A DNA stretch of 64,000 nt from Lachnospiraceae bacterium (GTDB lineage: Bacteria > Bacillota > Clostridia > Lachnospirales > Lachnospiraceae). The stretch is taken from NCBI GenBank assembly GCA_015057585.1, contig SVEF01000001.1, forward strand, positions 376,994 through 440,993, written 5' to 3'. The translations under genes were made by a program, and so were the position numbers. The notes beneath the pieces are model-generated. The model saw only the letters and a program-made list of their open reading frames with translations, searched no databases and was not told the origin of the DNA. Each line of letters opens with the position of its first letter. The stretch's first letter is position 1. Shown here piece by piece: positions 16,998 to 25,734 of this stretch.

Positions 16998-18212
16998 TTA
17001 CATGCCCTTTGGCTGTACGCTCTTCGGCTCATAGCCTGCATTACGAAGAGCTCCGATAATCTTATCCTTATGTTCGTGACCAAACGCTTCCATCGTAATG
17101 GTAAGTTCCACAGCACTGTTTCTGTTAATGCTGACAAACTGGTTATGGTCAAGACGAATGACATTTCCCTGATTATCGGCAATAATTTTTGCCACATTTA
17201 AGAGTTCACCCGGCTTATCCGGAAGAAGAACCGATACCGTAAATACTCGTCCTCTCTGAATCAGACCATGCTGTACCACAGAGGATACGGTAATCACGTC
17301 CATGTTACCGCCACTTAAAACCGCAACCACTTTTTTACCTTCTGCATCCAAATGTTTTAAGGCAGCCACTGCAAGAAGTCCGGAATTTTCCACTACCATC
17401 TTATGATTTTCCAGCATATCAAGGAATGCAACTACCAGTTCGCTGTCATCTACCGTGATAATCTCATCTACATGTTCCTGAATATAAGGAAAAATCTTTT
17501 CTCCGGGTCTTTTTACCGCAGTACCGTCAGCAATCGTATCAATATGCTCCAGCGTCTGCACAGAACCCTTTCGAAGTGACTCCTGCATACAATTTGCTCC
17601 CATCGGTTCTACACCAATTACATGGATATTGGGATTTAACATCTTCGCCAACGTGGAAATTCCGGCAAGAAGGCCGCCGCCTCCAACAGGAACCAAAATG
17701 GTATCTACCGTCGGAAGATCCTGCACAATTTCCATGGCAATGGAACCCTGTCCGGTTGCCAAAACCTCATCATCGAACGGATGAATAAACGTCATTCCTG
17801 ATTCTTCAGCCAATCGAATCGCATATTCACAGGATTCGTCATACGAATCTCCGTAAAGAACAACTTCTGCACCATAATTTTTTGTGCGGTTCACTTTAAT
17901 CAACGGGGTGGTTGTCGGCATAACAATTGTAGCTCTGCAACCAAATTTTTTTGCAGCATAAGCAACTCCCTGTGCATGATTTCCGGCAGATGCCGCAATC
18001 AGGCCTTTGGCACGTTCTTCCTTAGAAAGAGTGCTGATTTTATAATAAGCACCACGGATTTTGTACGCACCGGTCACCTGCATATTTTCCGGTTTTAAAT
18101 AAACTTTATTTCCTGTCATTTCGGAAAGATAATCACTATGAACCAGTTTGGTGCGGCTCGTAACTTTTTTGACAATTTCCGAAGCCTCTTCGAATTTTTC
18201 CAGTGTCATCAT
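16998..18212 (-). CDS. ilvA: Threonine ammonia-lyase with ACT domain
   Basis: PLP enzyme converting threonine to 2-oxobutyrate and ammonia, feeding isoleucine synthesis or threonine breakdown. The PLP lysine is Lys51 in GAYKIRGA; SAGNHAQG binds substrate and VPVGGGGL the cofactor phosphate. A C-terminal ACT domain (about residues 325-404, VSVLLPDKPGELLNV) is present, so the length of 404 matches the short ACT form (IlvA/TdcB hybrid type) rather than the double-ACT E. coli IlvA. It starts two bases after the ftsY stop, behind its own GGAGG, so it is probably read from the same transcript. Confidence 0.93.
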   Translation of the reverse strand: MMTLEKFEEASEIVKKVTSRTKLVHSDYLSEMTGNKVYLKPENMQVTGAYKIRGAYYKISTLSKEERAKGLIAASAGNHAQGVAYAAKKFGCRATIVMPTTTPLIKVNRTKNYGAEVVLYGDSYDESCEYAIRLAEESGMTFIHPFDDEVLATGQGSIAMEIVQDLPTVDTILVPVGGGGLLAGISTLAKMLNPNIHVIGVEPMGANCMQESLRKGSVQTLEHIDTIADGTAVKRPGEKIFPYIQEHVDEIITVDDSELVVAFLDMLENHKMVVENSGLLAVAALKHLDAEGKKVVAVLSGGNMDVITVSSVVQHGLIQRGRVFTVSVLLPDKPGELLNVAKIIADNQGNVIRLDHNQFVSINRNSAVELTITMEAFGHEHKDKIIGALRNAGYEPKSVQPKGM

Positions 18213-18214
18213 CG

Positions 18215-19168
18215 CTATTCTTCCTCCTCTGCCATCTTTTCTGCAATTCCGTCAAATAATGCATCTACAAAGGCATCCGGATCAAATTTCTGAAGATCTT
18301 CCATTTGTTCCCCTACACCGATATACTTTACCGGCACAGAAAGTTCGGATTGAATAGCAAGCGCAATGCCGCCTTTTGCTGTTCCGTCCAGTTTGGTCAG
18401 TATAATTCCGTCAATTTTTGCTGCTGCATTGAATTCTTTCGCCTGAACAAGCGCATTCTGTCCTGTCGTACCATCCAATACAACCATAGTTTCACGATAG
18501 CAGCCCGGATATTCCCGTTCAATAATCCGGTCAATTTTCTTTAACTCTTCCATCAGGTTCTTCTTGTTATGAAGACGTCCTGCGGTATCGCAAAGAAGTA
18601 TATCTGTGTTTCTTGCTTTCGCTGCTGTCACCGCATCAAATACCACAGCCGCCGGATCTGAGCCCTCTTTCTGGGCAATAATATCCACTTCTGCCCTGTG
18701 TGCCCATTCCGTCAACTGCTCGATTGCCGCAGCACGGAATGTATCCGCTGCAGCCACCAATACCTTCTTCCCCTGTCCTTTTAACTGGCCGGCAAGTTTT
18801 CCAATCGAGGTTGTCTTGCCTACCCCGTTCACACCAATTAAAAGCACCACCGATTTCCGGTTTTCAAACTCATATGCATCTTCCGGAACAGACATCTGCT
18901 CTTTCATACTGTCCATCAGAAGTTTTTTACACTCTGCCGGATCCTTTGTCTTGGTCTCTTTGACCTTTTCCTTTAGATTTTCGATAATCTTGGTCGTTGC
19001 ATGGATACCGACATCCGACATAATAAGTATTTCTTCCAGTTCTTCATAAAAATCATCATTGATTGCCGAAAAACCACTAAATATGGAATCAATTCCTGCC
19101 ACAATGGAATTTCTGGTTTTGGAAAGTCCCGCAGCAAGCCGACTGAAAAATCCCTTTTTTTCTCCCAT
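18215..19168 (-). CDS. ftsY: Signal recognition particle receptor FtsY
   Basis: SRP GTPase at the membrane that docks Ffh-bound ribosomes to the Sec translocon. The 317-residue protein has a short N domain and an NG GTPase with GVNGVGKT (112-119), DTFRAAAIEQL, LLCDTAGR and TKLDGTAKGG. It lacks the long acidic A domain of enterobacterial FtsY, as in many Firmicutes. It is 17 bp downstream of smc, the usual rnc-smc-ftsY order. Confidence 0.97.
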   Translation of the reverse strand: MGEKKGFFSRLAAGLSKTRNSIVAGIDSIFSGFSAINDDFYEELEEILIMSDVGIHATTKIIENLKEKVKETKTKDPAECKKLLMDSMKEQMSVPEDAYEFENRKSVVLLIGVNGVGKTTSIGKLAGQLKGQGKKVLVAAADTFRAAAIEQLTEWAHRAEVDIIAQKEGSDPAAVVFDAVTAAKARNTDILLCDTAGRLHNKKNLMEELKKIDRIIEREYPGCYRETMVVLDGTTGQNALVQAKEFNAAAKIDGIILTKLDGTAKGGIALAIQSELSVPVKYIGVGEQMEDLQKFDPDAFVDALFDGIAEKMAEEEE

Positions 19169-19185
19169 GTTTCATTCTCCTTTTA

Positions 19186-22100
19186 CTACTGATCCAGATC
19201 ATCTTCAATCAGATTAACCGAAACCAGGGTGGATACACCCTTTTCCTGCATGGTGATACCGTACAGAATATCCGATGCAGCCATCGTACCGCGTCGATGC
19301 GTAATTACAATAAACTGTGTATTCTGCGTCAGTTTATGTAAATACTTTGCATAACGTCCGACGTTCGAATCGTCCAAAGCCGCTTCAATTTCATCCAACA
19401 GACAGAATGGTGACGGTTTTAAATTCTGAATTGCAAACAAAAGCGCAATTGCCGTCAGAGCCTTTTCTCCACCGGATAACTGCATCATGTTCTGAAGTTT
19501 CTTTCCTGGCGGCTGTGCATTGATACGGATTCCCGCAGTCAATACATCTTCGTCCTCCATCAATTCAAGCGTACCCTTACCGCCACCGAACAGTTCCCTG
19601 AATACCACGTCAAACTGTTCTTTGATTGCAAGGAACTTTTCCTCAAACTGTTTACGCATTTCCGAATCTAACTGTTCAATAATCTTCATCAATGCCTCTT
19701 CCGCTTCAACAAGATCATTGCGCTGGTTATTATAAAGTTCATATCGTTCGGAAAGATTCCTGTAATCTTCAATTGCATTTACATTGACATCTCCAAGCGC
19801 TTTAATTCCGGAACGGAGTTCGGAAATTTCTTTCTTTACTGCAGTGTACGATGGCAGCGTATCATCTTTAAACTTCTTTGCAAGATCCACTGTAATCTCA
19901 TACTCGTTCCACATATAATCTGCCTGATTGTTCATTGCTTCCTGCAGACGCTCCACTTGATTTGCAAGACGGAACGACTCCTTGTCCAACTCAGAAATCT
20001 GTTTGGAAAGTTCTTCCCGCTTTGCAAAGAAATTCTTATGCCCCTTATTGATTTCTTCTTTCTTTTCCTCGAGTTCTTCCAGGTTTTTCTCAAGTTCTGC
20101 AATTGTGTCCTGCCAGGTAGCAATGTTTTCTCTTGCAGTTGCAATTCCCTGTTCCTGTTCCTCAATCCGTTCCTGAGTTGAATTATTTTCATTCTTTAAT
20201 TCCTCAAGTTCACGTCCGAGACGATGTAATTCACCTAACAAACGGTATTTGTTCTGCTGAACGAACTGCAAATTCTTTTCCTGTCCGGCACGCTCAAGAA
20301 GAAGTTTGGAATTTTCCTCGGAAAGATTTTGTTCTTCTTCCTTATCTGCAGCCATATGAAGCGTCGCATCGCTGATTGTCTTTTGCGCTTCCTTGATTGC
20401 GTTCTGGTTTTCTTTTAATCGGTTCTTTAACTGTTCGGCCCCCGTAACATGATCCCGGTTCTTACTTTCAAGTAACGCCACTTCCTCTTCTATGGACGCA
20501 TACTCTGCTTTCAAAGCGTTCAACCGGTCGTTAGCCTGGGTAAGATTGATTTTTGCAGTATTCTGTTCCAAGAACAATGCCTGCAGTTCTTCCCTTTCTG
20601 TCAAAAGATTCTGACTTGCTGCTTCACGTTGTTTCTGAAGACCCTCACGTTCTTTTGCAAATTCCGCCACCTGAAGCTTCAACTCTTCAATCTTCTTTTC
20701 CCCGTCTTCCATTTCCCTGCGGCGGCCGAGAAGATTGCTGTTATTTTTGTATGCGCCACCGGAAATAGAGCCACCCGGATTTAATTGTTCACCTTCCAAT
20801 GTAACAATACGCAGTGTATAGTGATACTTTCTGGCAAGTTCAAGCGCATGTTCCATCGTATCCACAACAAGAACTCGTCCAAGCAGGTACTTCATCAGTT
20901 CTTCATATTCTTTTGCCACATGAACCAAGGTATTTGCATAGCCGATGACGCCGTTTTCCTTTGCTGCCTGATCCTGATTCTGTCCAAGTGCTTTTATGGT
21001 AATGCTGGTAAGCGGAAGAAAAGTTGCACGGCCAAATTTATTGGCTTTTAAATACTCTACCATCTTTTTGGCAGTGGCCTCATCTTTTGTAACAATGTTC
21101 TGGATACTTGCTCCCAGTGCCGTCTCCATTGCCGTCTCGTACTTAGAATCTACTTTAATGATATCCGCTACAACACCAATAACCCCCGGCGTATCCTGTT
21201 TTCTCTCCATCACCTTACGGATTGCATTTCCGTAACCGTCATAACGCTCTGTCAGATTACGAAGCGCTTCTAATTTCGAGGCCTCTTCAATCCGCTTACG
21301 TTCTGCCTGCTCTATCTTAGCTGCAAGTTCAGACGCCATTTGTCTGATTTTTGTAATATTACCTTCCTGTTCTTCAATAGAATGTTTCTTTTCCGTGATT
21401 TTTAAGGTAACATTTTCCAGTGCTTCACTGCATTTAGTAACCTCTTCCTGATATCCGGCTTCTTCCGATTTATGAAGCAGGATTTTCTGCGTCAACTCTG
21501 CCTTTTTCAGCGTAGTTTGCTCTTCCAATGTCTCAAAACGCTGCAGGCTGGTACGAATCTCTGCATTCTGATCCATGCTACTTAAAATCAATTGATTGCA
21601 TTCTTCAATTTTTCTTGCATAAGCACTGATACGTTCCCGAATCTGCTCAAGCTCAGCTTCTTTTGCTTCCTGCTGTTTTGAAATCTTCTTTAATTCCGTT
21701 TCTGCCGCTTCATAATCCTTGTCATAGCGGGACAATTCTTCTTCCTTTGCCTGTGTTTCGGCAAGAAGTGCATCGTAGCGCTGTTTAAAATGGCTGTCAC
21801 TGATCTGAATGGAGGAAATCTTCTCCTGCATCAGGCGGATTTCGCCTTCTTTTTCCTGCACCATCATAAGAAACTGTGTGCGTTGTTCCTTCTTACGGTC
21901 AATTTCGGCAGAAAACTGTTCTAATTCTGCTTCCAAACGCTCGTATTCCTGTTTTGTATTATCATATGCCTGATTCGCACGTTCCAATTCATCCGAAACA
22001 ATTTGAATCCGTCCATCCAGTTCTGCTTTGTTTTTTTCGCTGCGTTCATACTCCATCAAAAACAGATTAATTTCCAGATTTTTTAATGCTTCCTTTAAAC

Positions 22101-22749
22101 GCAGGTATTCCCTGGCAACTTCCGACTGTTTCTGTAACGGTCCGACCTGCTTTTCGATTTCCGAAAGAATATCGGTAATTCTGGAAAGATTCAACTGTTC
22201 TTCTGCGAGTTCCTTTTCAGCCGCAGCCTTTCTCTTTTTGTATTTTACGATTCCCGCCGCTTCATCAAACAGTTCTCGCCTGTCCTCCGGTTTCCCGCTT
22301 AAGATCTTATCAATCTGTCCCTGTCCGATAATAGAGTATCCTTCTTTACCGATACCGGTATCCAAAAACAGTTCCTGCACATCACGCAAACGGCAGGTAT
22401 TGTTATTAATCAGATATTCACTTTCACCGGAGCGGTATACGCGTCTGGCAACCACAACCTCTTCATAGTCAATCGGAAGCTTGTGATCGGAGTTGTCTAA
22501 CGTAATGGCAACATACGCATACCCCATCGGCTTTCTCATCTGCGTTCCGGCAAAAATAACATCTTCCATTTTACTTCCGCGCAGCTGCTTTGCGCTCTGC
22601 TCACCGAGCACCCAACGCACCGCGTCGGCAACATTACTCTTTCCGCTTCCGTTCGGTCCTACGATTGCCGTAATTCCATCATGGAATTTGAACACAATCT
22701 TATTTGCAAATGATTTAAATCCATGTACTTCGATACTTTTTAAATACAT
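19186..22749 (-). CDS. smc: Chromosome partition protein SMC
   Basis: A 1187-residue condensin ATPase that organises and separates chromosomes with ScpA and ScpB. It has the N-terminal Walker A GPNGSGKSN (31-39), long coiled coils on both sides of a hinge (about residues 520-640; a glycine-rich LNPGGSISGG lies at its end) and a C-terminal head with LSGGEKALTAIALLF and the Walker B FCLLDEIEAALDD. Length and layout are standard for Firmicutes. It lies 15 bp after rnc. Confidence 0.98.
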   Translation of the reverse strand: MYLKSIEVHGFKSFANKIVFKFHDGITAIVGPNGSGKSNVADAVRWVLGEQSAKQLRGSKMEDVIFAGTQMRKPMGYAYVAITLDNSDHKLPIDYEEVVVARRVYRSGESEYLINNNTCRLRDVQELFLDTGIGKEGYSIIGQGQIDKILSGKPEDRRELFDEAAGIVKYKKRKAAAEKELAEEQLNLSRITDILSEIEKQVGPLQKQSEVAREYLRLKEALKNLEINLFLMEYERSEKNKAELDGRIQIVSDELERANQAYDNTKQEYERLEAELEQFSAEIDRKKEQRTQFLMMVQEKEGEIRLMQEKISSIQISDSHFKQRYDALLAETQAKEEELSRYDKDYEAAETELKKISKQQEAKEAELEQIRERISAYARKIEECNQLILSSMDQNAEIRTSLQRFETLEEQTTLKKAELTQKILLHKSEEAGYQEEVTKCSEALENVTLKITEKKHSIEEQEGNITKIRQMASELAAKIEQAERKRIEEASKLEALRNLTERYDGYGNAIRKVMERKQDTPGVIGVVADIIKVDSKYETAMETALGASIQNIVTKDEATAKKMVEYLKANKFGRATFLPLTSITIKALGQNQDQAAKENGVIGYANTLVHVAKEYEELMKYLLGRVLVVDTMEHALELARKYHYTLRIVTLEGEQLNPGGSISGGAYKNNSNLLGRRREMEDGEKKIEELKLQVAEFAKEREGLQKQREAASQNLLTEREELQALFLEQNTAKINLTQANDRLNALKAEYASIEEEVALLESKNRDHVTGAEQLKNRLKENQNAIKEAQKTISDATLHMAADKEEEQNLSEENSKLLLERAGQEKNLQFVQQNKYRLLGELHRLGRELEELKNENNSTQERIEEQEQGIATARENIATWQDTIAELEKNLEELEEKKEEINKGHKNFFAKREELSKQISELDKESFRLANQVERLQEAMNNQADYMWNEYEITVDLAKKFKDDTLPSYTAVKKEISELRSGIKALGDVNVNAIEDYRNLSERYELYNNQRNDLVEAEEALMKIIEQLDSEMRKQFEEKFLAIKEQFDVVFRELFGGGKGTLELMEDEDVLTAGIRINAQPPGKKLQNMMQLSGGEKALTAIALLFAIQNLKPSPFCLLDEIEAALDDSNVGRYAKYLHKLTQNTQFIVITHRRGTMAASDILYGITMQEKGVSTLVSVNLIEDDLDQ

Positions 22750-22764
22750 TCTTTTCCCTCTGCT

Positions 22765-23466
22765 TTACTCAAAATTATTTCCTGCTTCAAATTGCAACAA
22801 AGATTGATATGCCGCATTCTGTTCCGCAGATTTCTTTGTTCTTCCTACTCCCTGCATGAGCGGAGTATCATTCATATATGCCTGCACCGTAAATTTCTTA
22901 TTATGGTCCGGTCCCTCTTCCGATACCGGTTCATAATGTAACGACTTTTTATACTTGTTCTGAATTAACTCCTGCAAAATAGTCTTACTATCATAAAAGA
23001 GTTTCTTATGCTCAATATCATTTAACACAAATTTAAGAACAAACTCTTTTGCACTAGTAAAACCACCATCCAGATACATGGCGCCAATCAGTGCTTCCAG
23101 CGCATCAGAAAGAATGGAATCCCGTTCTCGGCCCCCCGTCATATCTTCTCCGTTTCCAAGACGCAAATAACTGCCCAGTTTCAACTGTCTTGCACAATCC
23201 GCAAGCGATTGTTCGCAAACAAGACTGGCACGAAGTTTTGTCATCTTTCCTTCATTCATTTCCGGATGAGCCTGATATAAAAATTCACTGGAAACCAATT
23301 CGAGCACAGCATCTCCCAAAAACTCAAGCCGTTCATTATCCATCAAATCCTTTAAATTCTTTTCATGTGCATAAGAACTGTGGGTCAATGCCTGTGTCAC
23401 CAGATTTTCCTTATTAAACCGGTATCCGATATCATTTTGCAGCCCTTTAAAATCCTTCTGCTTCAT
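22765..23466 (-). CDS. rnc: Ribonuclease III
   Basis: Double-strand-specific endoribonuclease that processes rRNA precursors and structured mRNAs. It carries the family signature NERLEFLGDAVLEL, the second catalytic Asp/Glu block SDALEALIGAMYLDGG and a C-terminal double-stranded RNA-binding domain (KFTVQAYMN...KKSAEQNAA). ATG at 23466 is chosen because AAGGAG lies eight bases before it; the longer frame adds eight residues without such a site. It is followed closely by smc. Confidence 0.97.
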   Translation of the reverse strand: MKQKDFKGLQNDIGYRFNKENLVTQALTHSSYAHEKNLKDLMDNERLEFLGDAVLELVSSEFLYQAHPEMNEGKMTKLRASLVCEQSLADCARQLKLGSYLRLGNGEDMTGGRERDSILSDALEALIGAMYLDGGFTSAKEFVLKFVLNDIEHKKLFYDSKTILQELIQNKYKKSLHYEPVSEEGPDHNKKFTVQAYMNDTPLMQGVGRTKKSAEQNAAYQSLLQFEAGNNFE

Positions 23467-23490
23467 AAAGCAAACTCCTTTCCATCTCAT

Positions 23491-23522
23491 GAAAGAAAGG
23501 GCTGTTGATTCCTCAACAGCCC
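23491..23522 (-). terminator. Terminator after acpP
   Basis: GGGCTGTTGA (23499-23508) and TCAACAGCCC (23513-23522) form a perfect 10-bp stem with a 4-nt loop, followed on the minus strand by TTTCTTTC. It separates acpP from the rnc ribosome site, so rnc-smc-ftsY must partly rely on read-through. Confidence 0.8.
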
Positions 23523-23530
23523 GTTTGTCT

Positions 23531-23761
23531 TTAATTTAATGCTTTCTTAATCTGTTCTACAGCATCACTAACGGTAACGATGTTTTCTGCATCTTCATTT
23601 GCAATTTCAATGTCAAATTCCTCTTCAATGCCCATGATGATCTGGAAAACATCCAAAGAATCAGCTCCAAGGTCATCTACGAACTTTGTTTCCATTGTAA
23701 TATCTTCCGGTTCTACAGATAAAACCTCACTGATAATCTTCTGAATTTTTTCAAATTCCAT
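23531..23761 (-). CDS. acpP: Acyl carrier protein (fatty acid synthesis)
   Basis: A 76-residue acyl carrier with the phosphopantetheine serine at position 35 in GADSLDVFQ, the classic DSLD motif, and an acidic helix II. It follows plsX by 12 bp, the common plsX-acpP-rnc arrangement, and ends at a terminator. It is distinct from the Dlt-like carrier at 10987-11217. Confidence 0.96.
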   Translation of the reverse strand: MEFEKIQKIISEVLSVEPEDITMETKFVDDLGADSLDVFQIIMGIEEEFDIEIANEDAENIVTVSDAVEQIKKALN

Positions 23762-23773
23762 CGTGTTATCCTC

Positions 23774-24787
23774 CTACTCTTCTGTCTTTGCAATATTTTC
23801 TTTCATTTTTTCACTGATATTCTGTTCCTTAAAAGCAATACATTGTAAAATGGAATTTTTAATCTCCTTACTCTTGGAACTTCCATGAGTTTTTACAACC
23901 AGTCCGTTAAGTCCCAGCATCGGTGCTCCGCCGTAATCTGCCGTGTCCAGCGATTTTAAGGTTTGCTTTAATGCAGGCTTTACCAAAAGCGCACCTATCT
24001 TACTCCGAAGAGTCGCCATCATACCCTCTTTGATTTTTCCTACCAAAGCACCCGAAACACCTTCGTATAATTTCAAAATGACATTGCCGACAAATGCTTC
24101 ACACACAATGACATCAGCATAGCCATTTGGAATTTCTCTCGCCTCAATACTGCCGATAAAGTTAATTTCATTACAGTTTTTAAGTAACGGGAACGTTTCC
24201 TTTACAAGCATATTCCCTTTTTCTTCTTCTGCGCCGATATTTACAATCGCAACACGTGGATTCTGAATACCCACAACCTGTTCCATGTAGAGGGAACCCA
24301 TCTTTGCAAACTGAAGTAAATGAGACGGTCTGGCATCTACATTTGCACCACAGTCAATGAGAAGGGACACCCCTTTGGTCGTTGGGATCAGAGGCGCAAG
24401 CGGCGGCCGCTCTACTCCTTTGATACGTCCGACAATCAACTGTGCACCAACCAAAACCGCACCTGTGCTTCCTGCGGAAACAAAGGCATCCGCTTCTTTG
24501 TTTTTCACAAGATTCATACCTACAACAATGGAAGAATCTTTCTTTCTCCGTATTGCCATTACCGGTGCTTCTTCATTTGTAATCACTTCACTGGCAGGTA
24601 TTATCTCAAGCCGATCCTTGCAATCGTTGTATTGTGCCAATTCTTTCTTTAAAACTTCTTCCTGTCCAACAAGAAAAACTTTAATTCTGGAATCCTGGGC
24701 AAGTGCTTCCACCGCACCTTTTACAACTTCAGAAGGCGCGTTATCGCCACCCATTGCGTCCACTGCAACTCGTACTGTTTCACTCAT
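23774..24787 (-). CDS. plsX: Phosphate acyltransferase PlsX
   Basis: PlsX turns acyl-ACP into acyl-phosphate, the donor for PlsY in phospholipid synthesis. The N-terminal VAVDAMGGDNAP, the internal VSAGSTGAVLVGA and LLIDCGANVDARP, and FVGNVILKLYEG are family hallmarks. ATG at 24787 follows a G-rich site (GGGGG); an extra 11-residue upstream extension in frame is unlikely. It is the first gene behind a promoter at 24820-24848. Confidence 0.97.
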   Translation of the reverse strand: MSETVRVAVDAMGGDNAPSEVVKGAVEALAQDSRIKVFLVGQEEVLKKELAQYNDCKDRLEIIPASEVITNEEAPVMAIRRKKDSSIVVGMNLVKNKEADAFVSAGSTGAVLVGAQLIVGRIKGVERPPLAPLIPTTKGVSLLIDCGANVDARPSHLLQFAKMGSLYMEQVVGIQNPRVAIVNIGAEEEKGNMLVKETFPLLKNCNEINFIGSIEAREIPNGYADVIVCEAFVGNVILKLYEGVSGALVGKIKEGMMATLRSKIGALLVKPALKQTLKSLDTADYGGAPMLGLNGLVVKTHGSSKSKEIKNSILQCIAFKEQNISEKMKENIAKTEE

Positions 24788-24819
24788 CTTTTGACTACCC
24801 CCGTCAGTTTCTATATCCA

Positions 24820-24848
24820 AATATACTAGATAATAAAATAAAAATCAA
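24820..24848 (-). promoter_or_regulatory. Candidate sigma-A promoter of plsX-acpP
   Basis: Minus strand: TTGATT, 17-bp spacer, TATATT, 33 bp before the plsX ATG. I saw no clear FapR-type operator next to it. Confidence 0.65.
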
Positions 24849-24855
24849 CACACGA

Positions 24856-25629
24856 TTACATTTTCCTGTAGAAAAACGATTTCGCTACGGAGTACCCAAG
24901 CGTCTGCGGCTGCATGATCTGTTCGGTCGAACCGACAAACAGCACACCGTCCTTCTTTAAGGCTGTATTGAATTTTTTATAAATCTCTATTTTTGCTTCT
25001 TCCGTAAAATAAATGAGTACGTTACGGCATACAATAAGATCACAATCGGTAGGATATGGATCCTTCAGCAGATTGTGCTGTTTAAATTCTACACACTTTT
25101 TCACTTCATCCGCTACTTTGTATGTATATTCATTTTCCTGCGTAATATACTTTTTCATCAAATCGTCCGGCAGAGTCTTTAAACTTTTCACATTATAAAG
25201 ACCCTTCTTCGCCTTTTCAAGTACCTGCTTATCAATGTCTGTTGCAATAATACGGATACTGCTAAGTGGCATATGTCTGGATAACATCATAACAAGAGAG
25301 TATGGTTCATCACCGGTAGAACATGCAGCGCTCCAGATTTTTAAACTTTTGGTTCTTCCGAGCAAATCCGGTAAAATCTCATTTTCCAACACTCTCCACT
25401 GCTCCGGATTACGGTAAAACTCCGATACATTGATGGTAAGATAATTTACGAACTCCTCGAACATCTCTTTATTTGCCTTAATAGCCGCCACATAATCATT
25501 ATAAGATGCAATCTTATGCTTCGTAATTAAAGAATCAATACGTCTTCTCATCTGCTTTTCTTTGTATGCATTTAAGTCAATCTGTGTCAATGCAAAGATC
25601 TGTTTCTTAAAACTTTCATAATCACCCAT
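24856..25629 (-). CDS. cheR: CheR-family protein-glutamate methyltransferase
   Basis: S-adenosylmethionine-dependent methyltransferase of chemoreceptor glutamates. An N-terminal helical domain (about residues 1-75) precedes a Rossmann domain with WSAACSTGDEPYSLVM (SAM-binding loop), IIATDIDKQVLEKAK and DLIVCRNVLIYF. ATG at 25629 is used because GGGAGG lies seven bases before it. No other chemotaxis or flagellar gene lies in the window, so it is an orphan here; partners may be elsewhere. It could modify receptors or a non-chemotaxis sensory protein. Confidence 0.9.
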   Translation of the reverse strand: MGDYESFKKQIFALTQIDLNAYKEKQMRRRIDSLITKHKIASYNDYVAAIKANKEMFEEFVNYLTINVSEFYRNPEQWRVLENEILPDLLGRTKSLKIWSAACSTGDEPYSLVMMLSRHMPLSSIRIIATDIDKQVLEKAKKGLYNVKSLKTLPDDLMKKYITQENEYTYKVADEVKKCVEFKQHNLLKDPYPTDCDLIVCRNVLIYFTEEAKIEIYKKFNTALKKDGVLFVGSTEQIMQPQTLGYSVAKSFFYRKM

Positions 25630-25660
25630 AGTTTTACCTCCCAATGTATCTTTAATCAAA

Positions 25661-25697
25661 TAATAGCTAAGCAGACAAAATATCAGCTTAGCTATTA
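25661..25697 (-). terminator. Inverted repeat after ispH-S1, probable terminator
   Basis: TAATAGCTAAGC (25661-25672) and GCTTAGCTATTA (25686-25697) form a 12-bp stem with a 13-nt loop between ispH-S1 and cheR. The tail on the minus strand (TTTGATTAAAG) is a poor U run; the other strand gives TCTTCTCTC. Ending the ispH transcript is likely but not certain. Confidence 0.45.
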
Positions 25698-25734
25698 TCT
25701 TCTCTCATCTACTGATTAAAGTAGTTCTTTGTAA

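Noticed and set aside
24856..25629. Flagellar or chemotaxis operon
   Set aside because: Only cheR is present; neighbours are plsX and ispH-S1.
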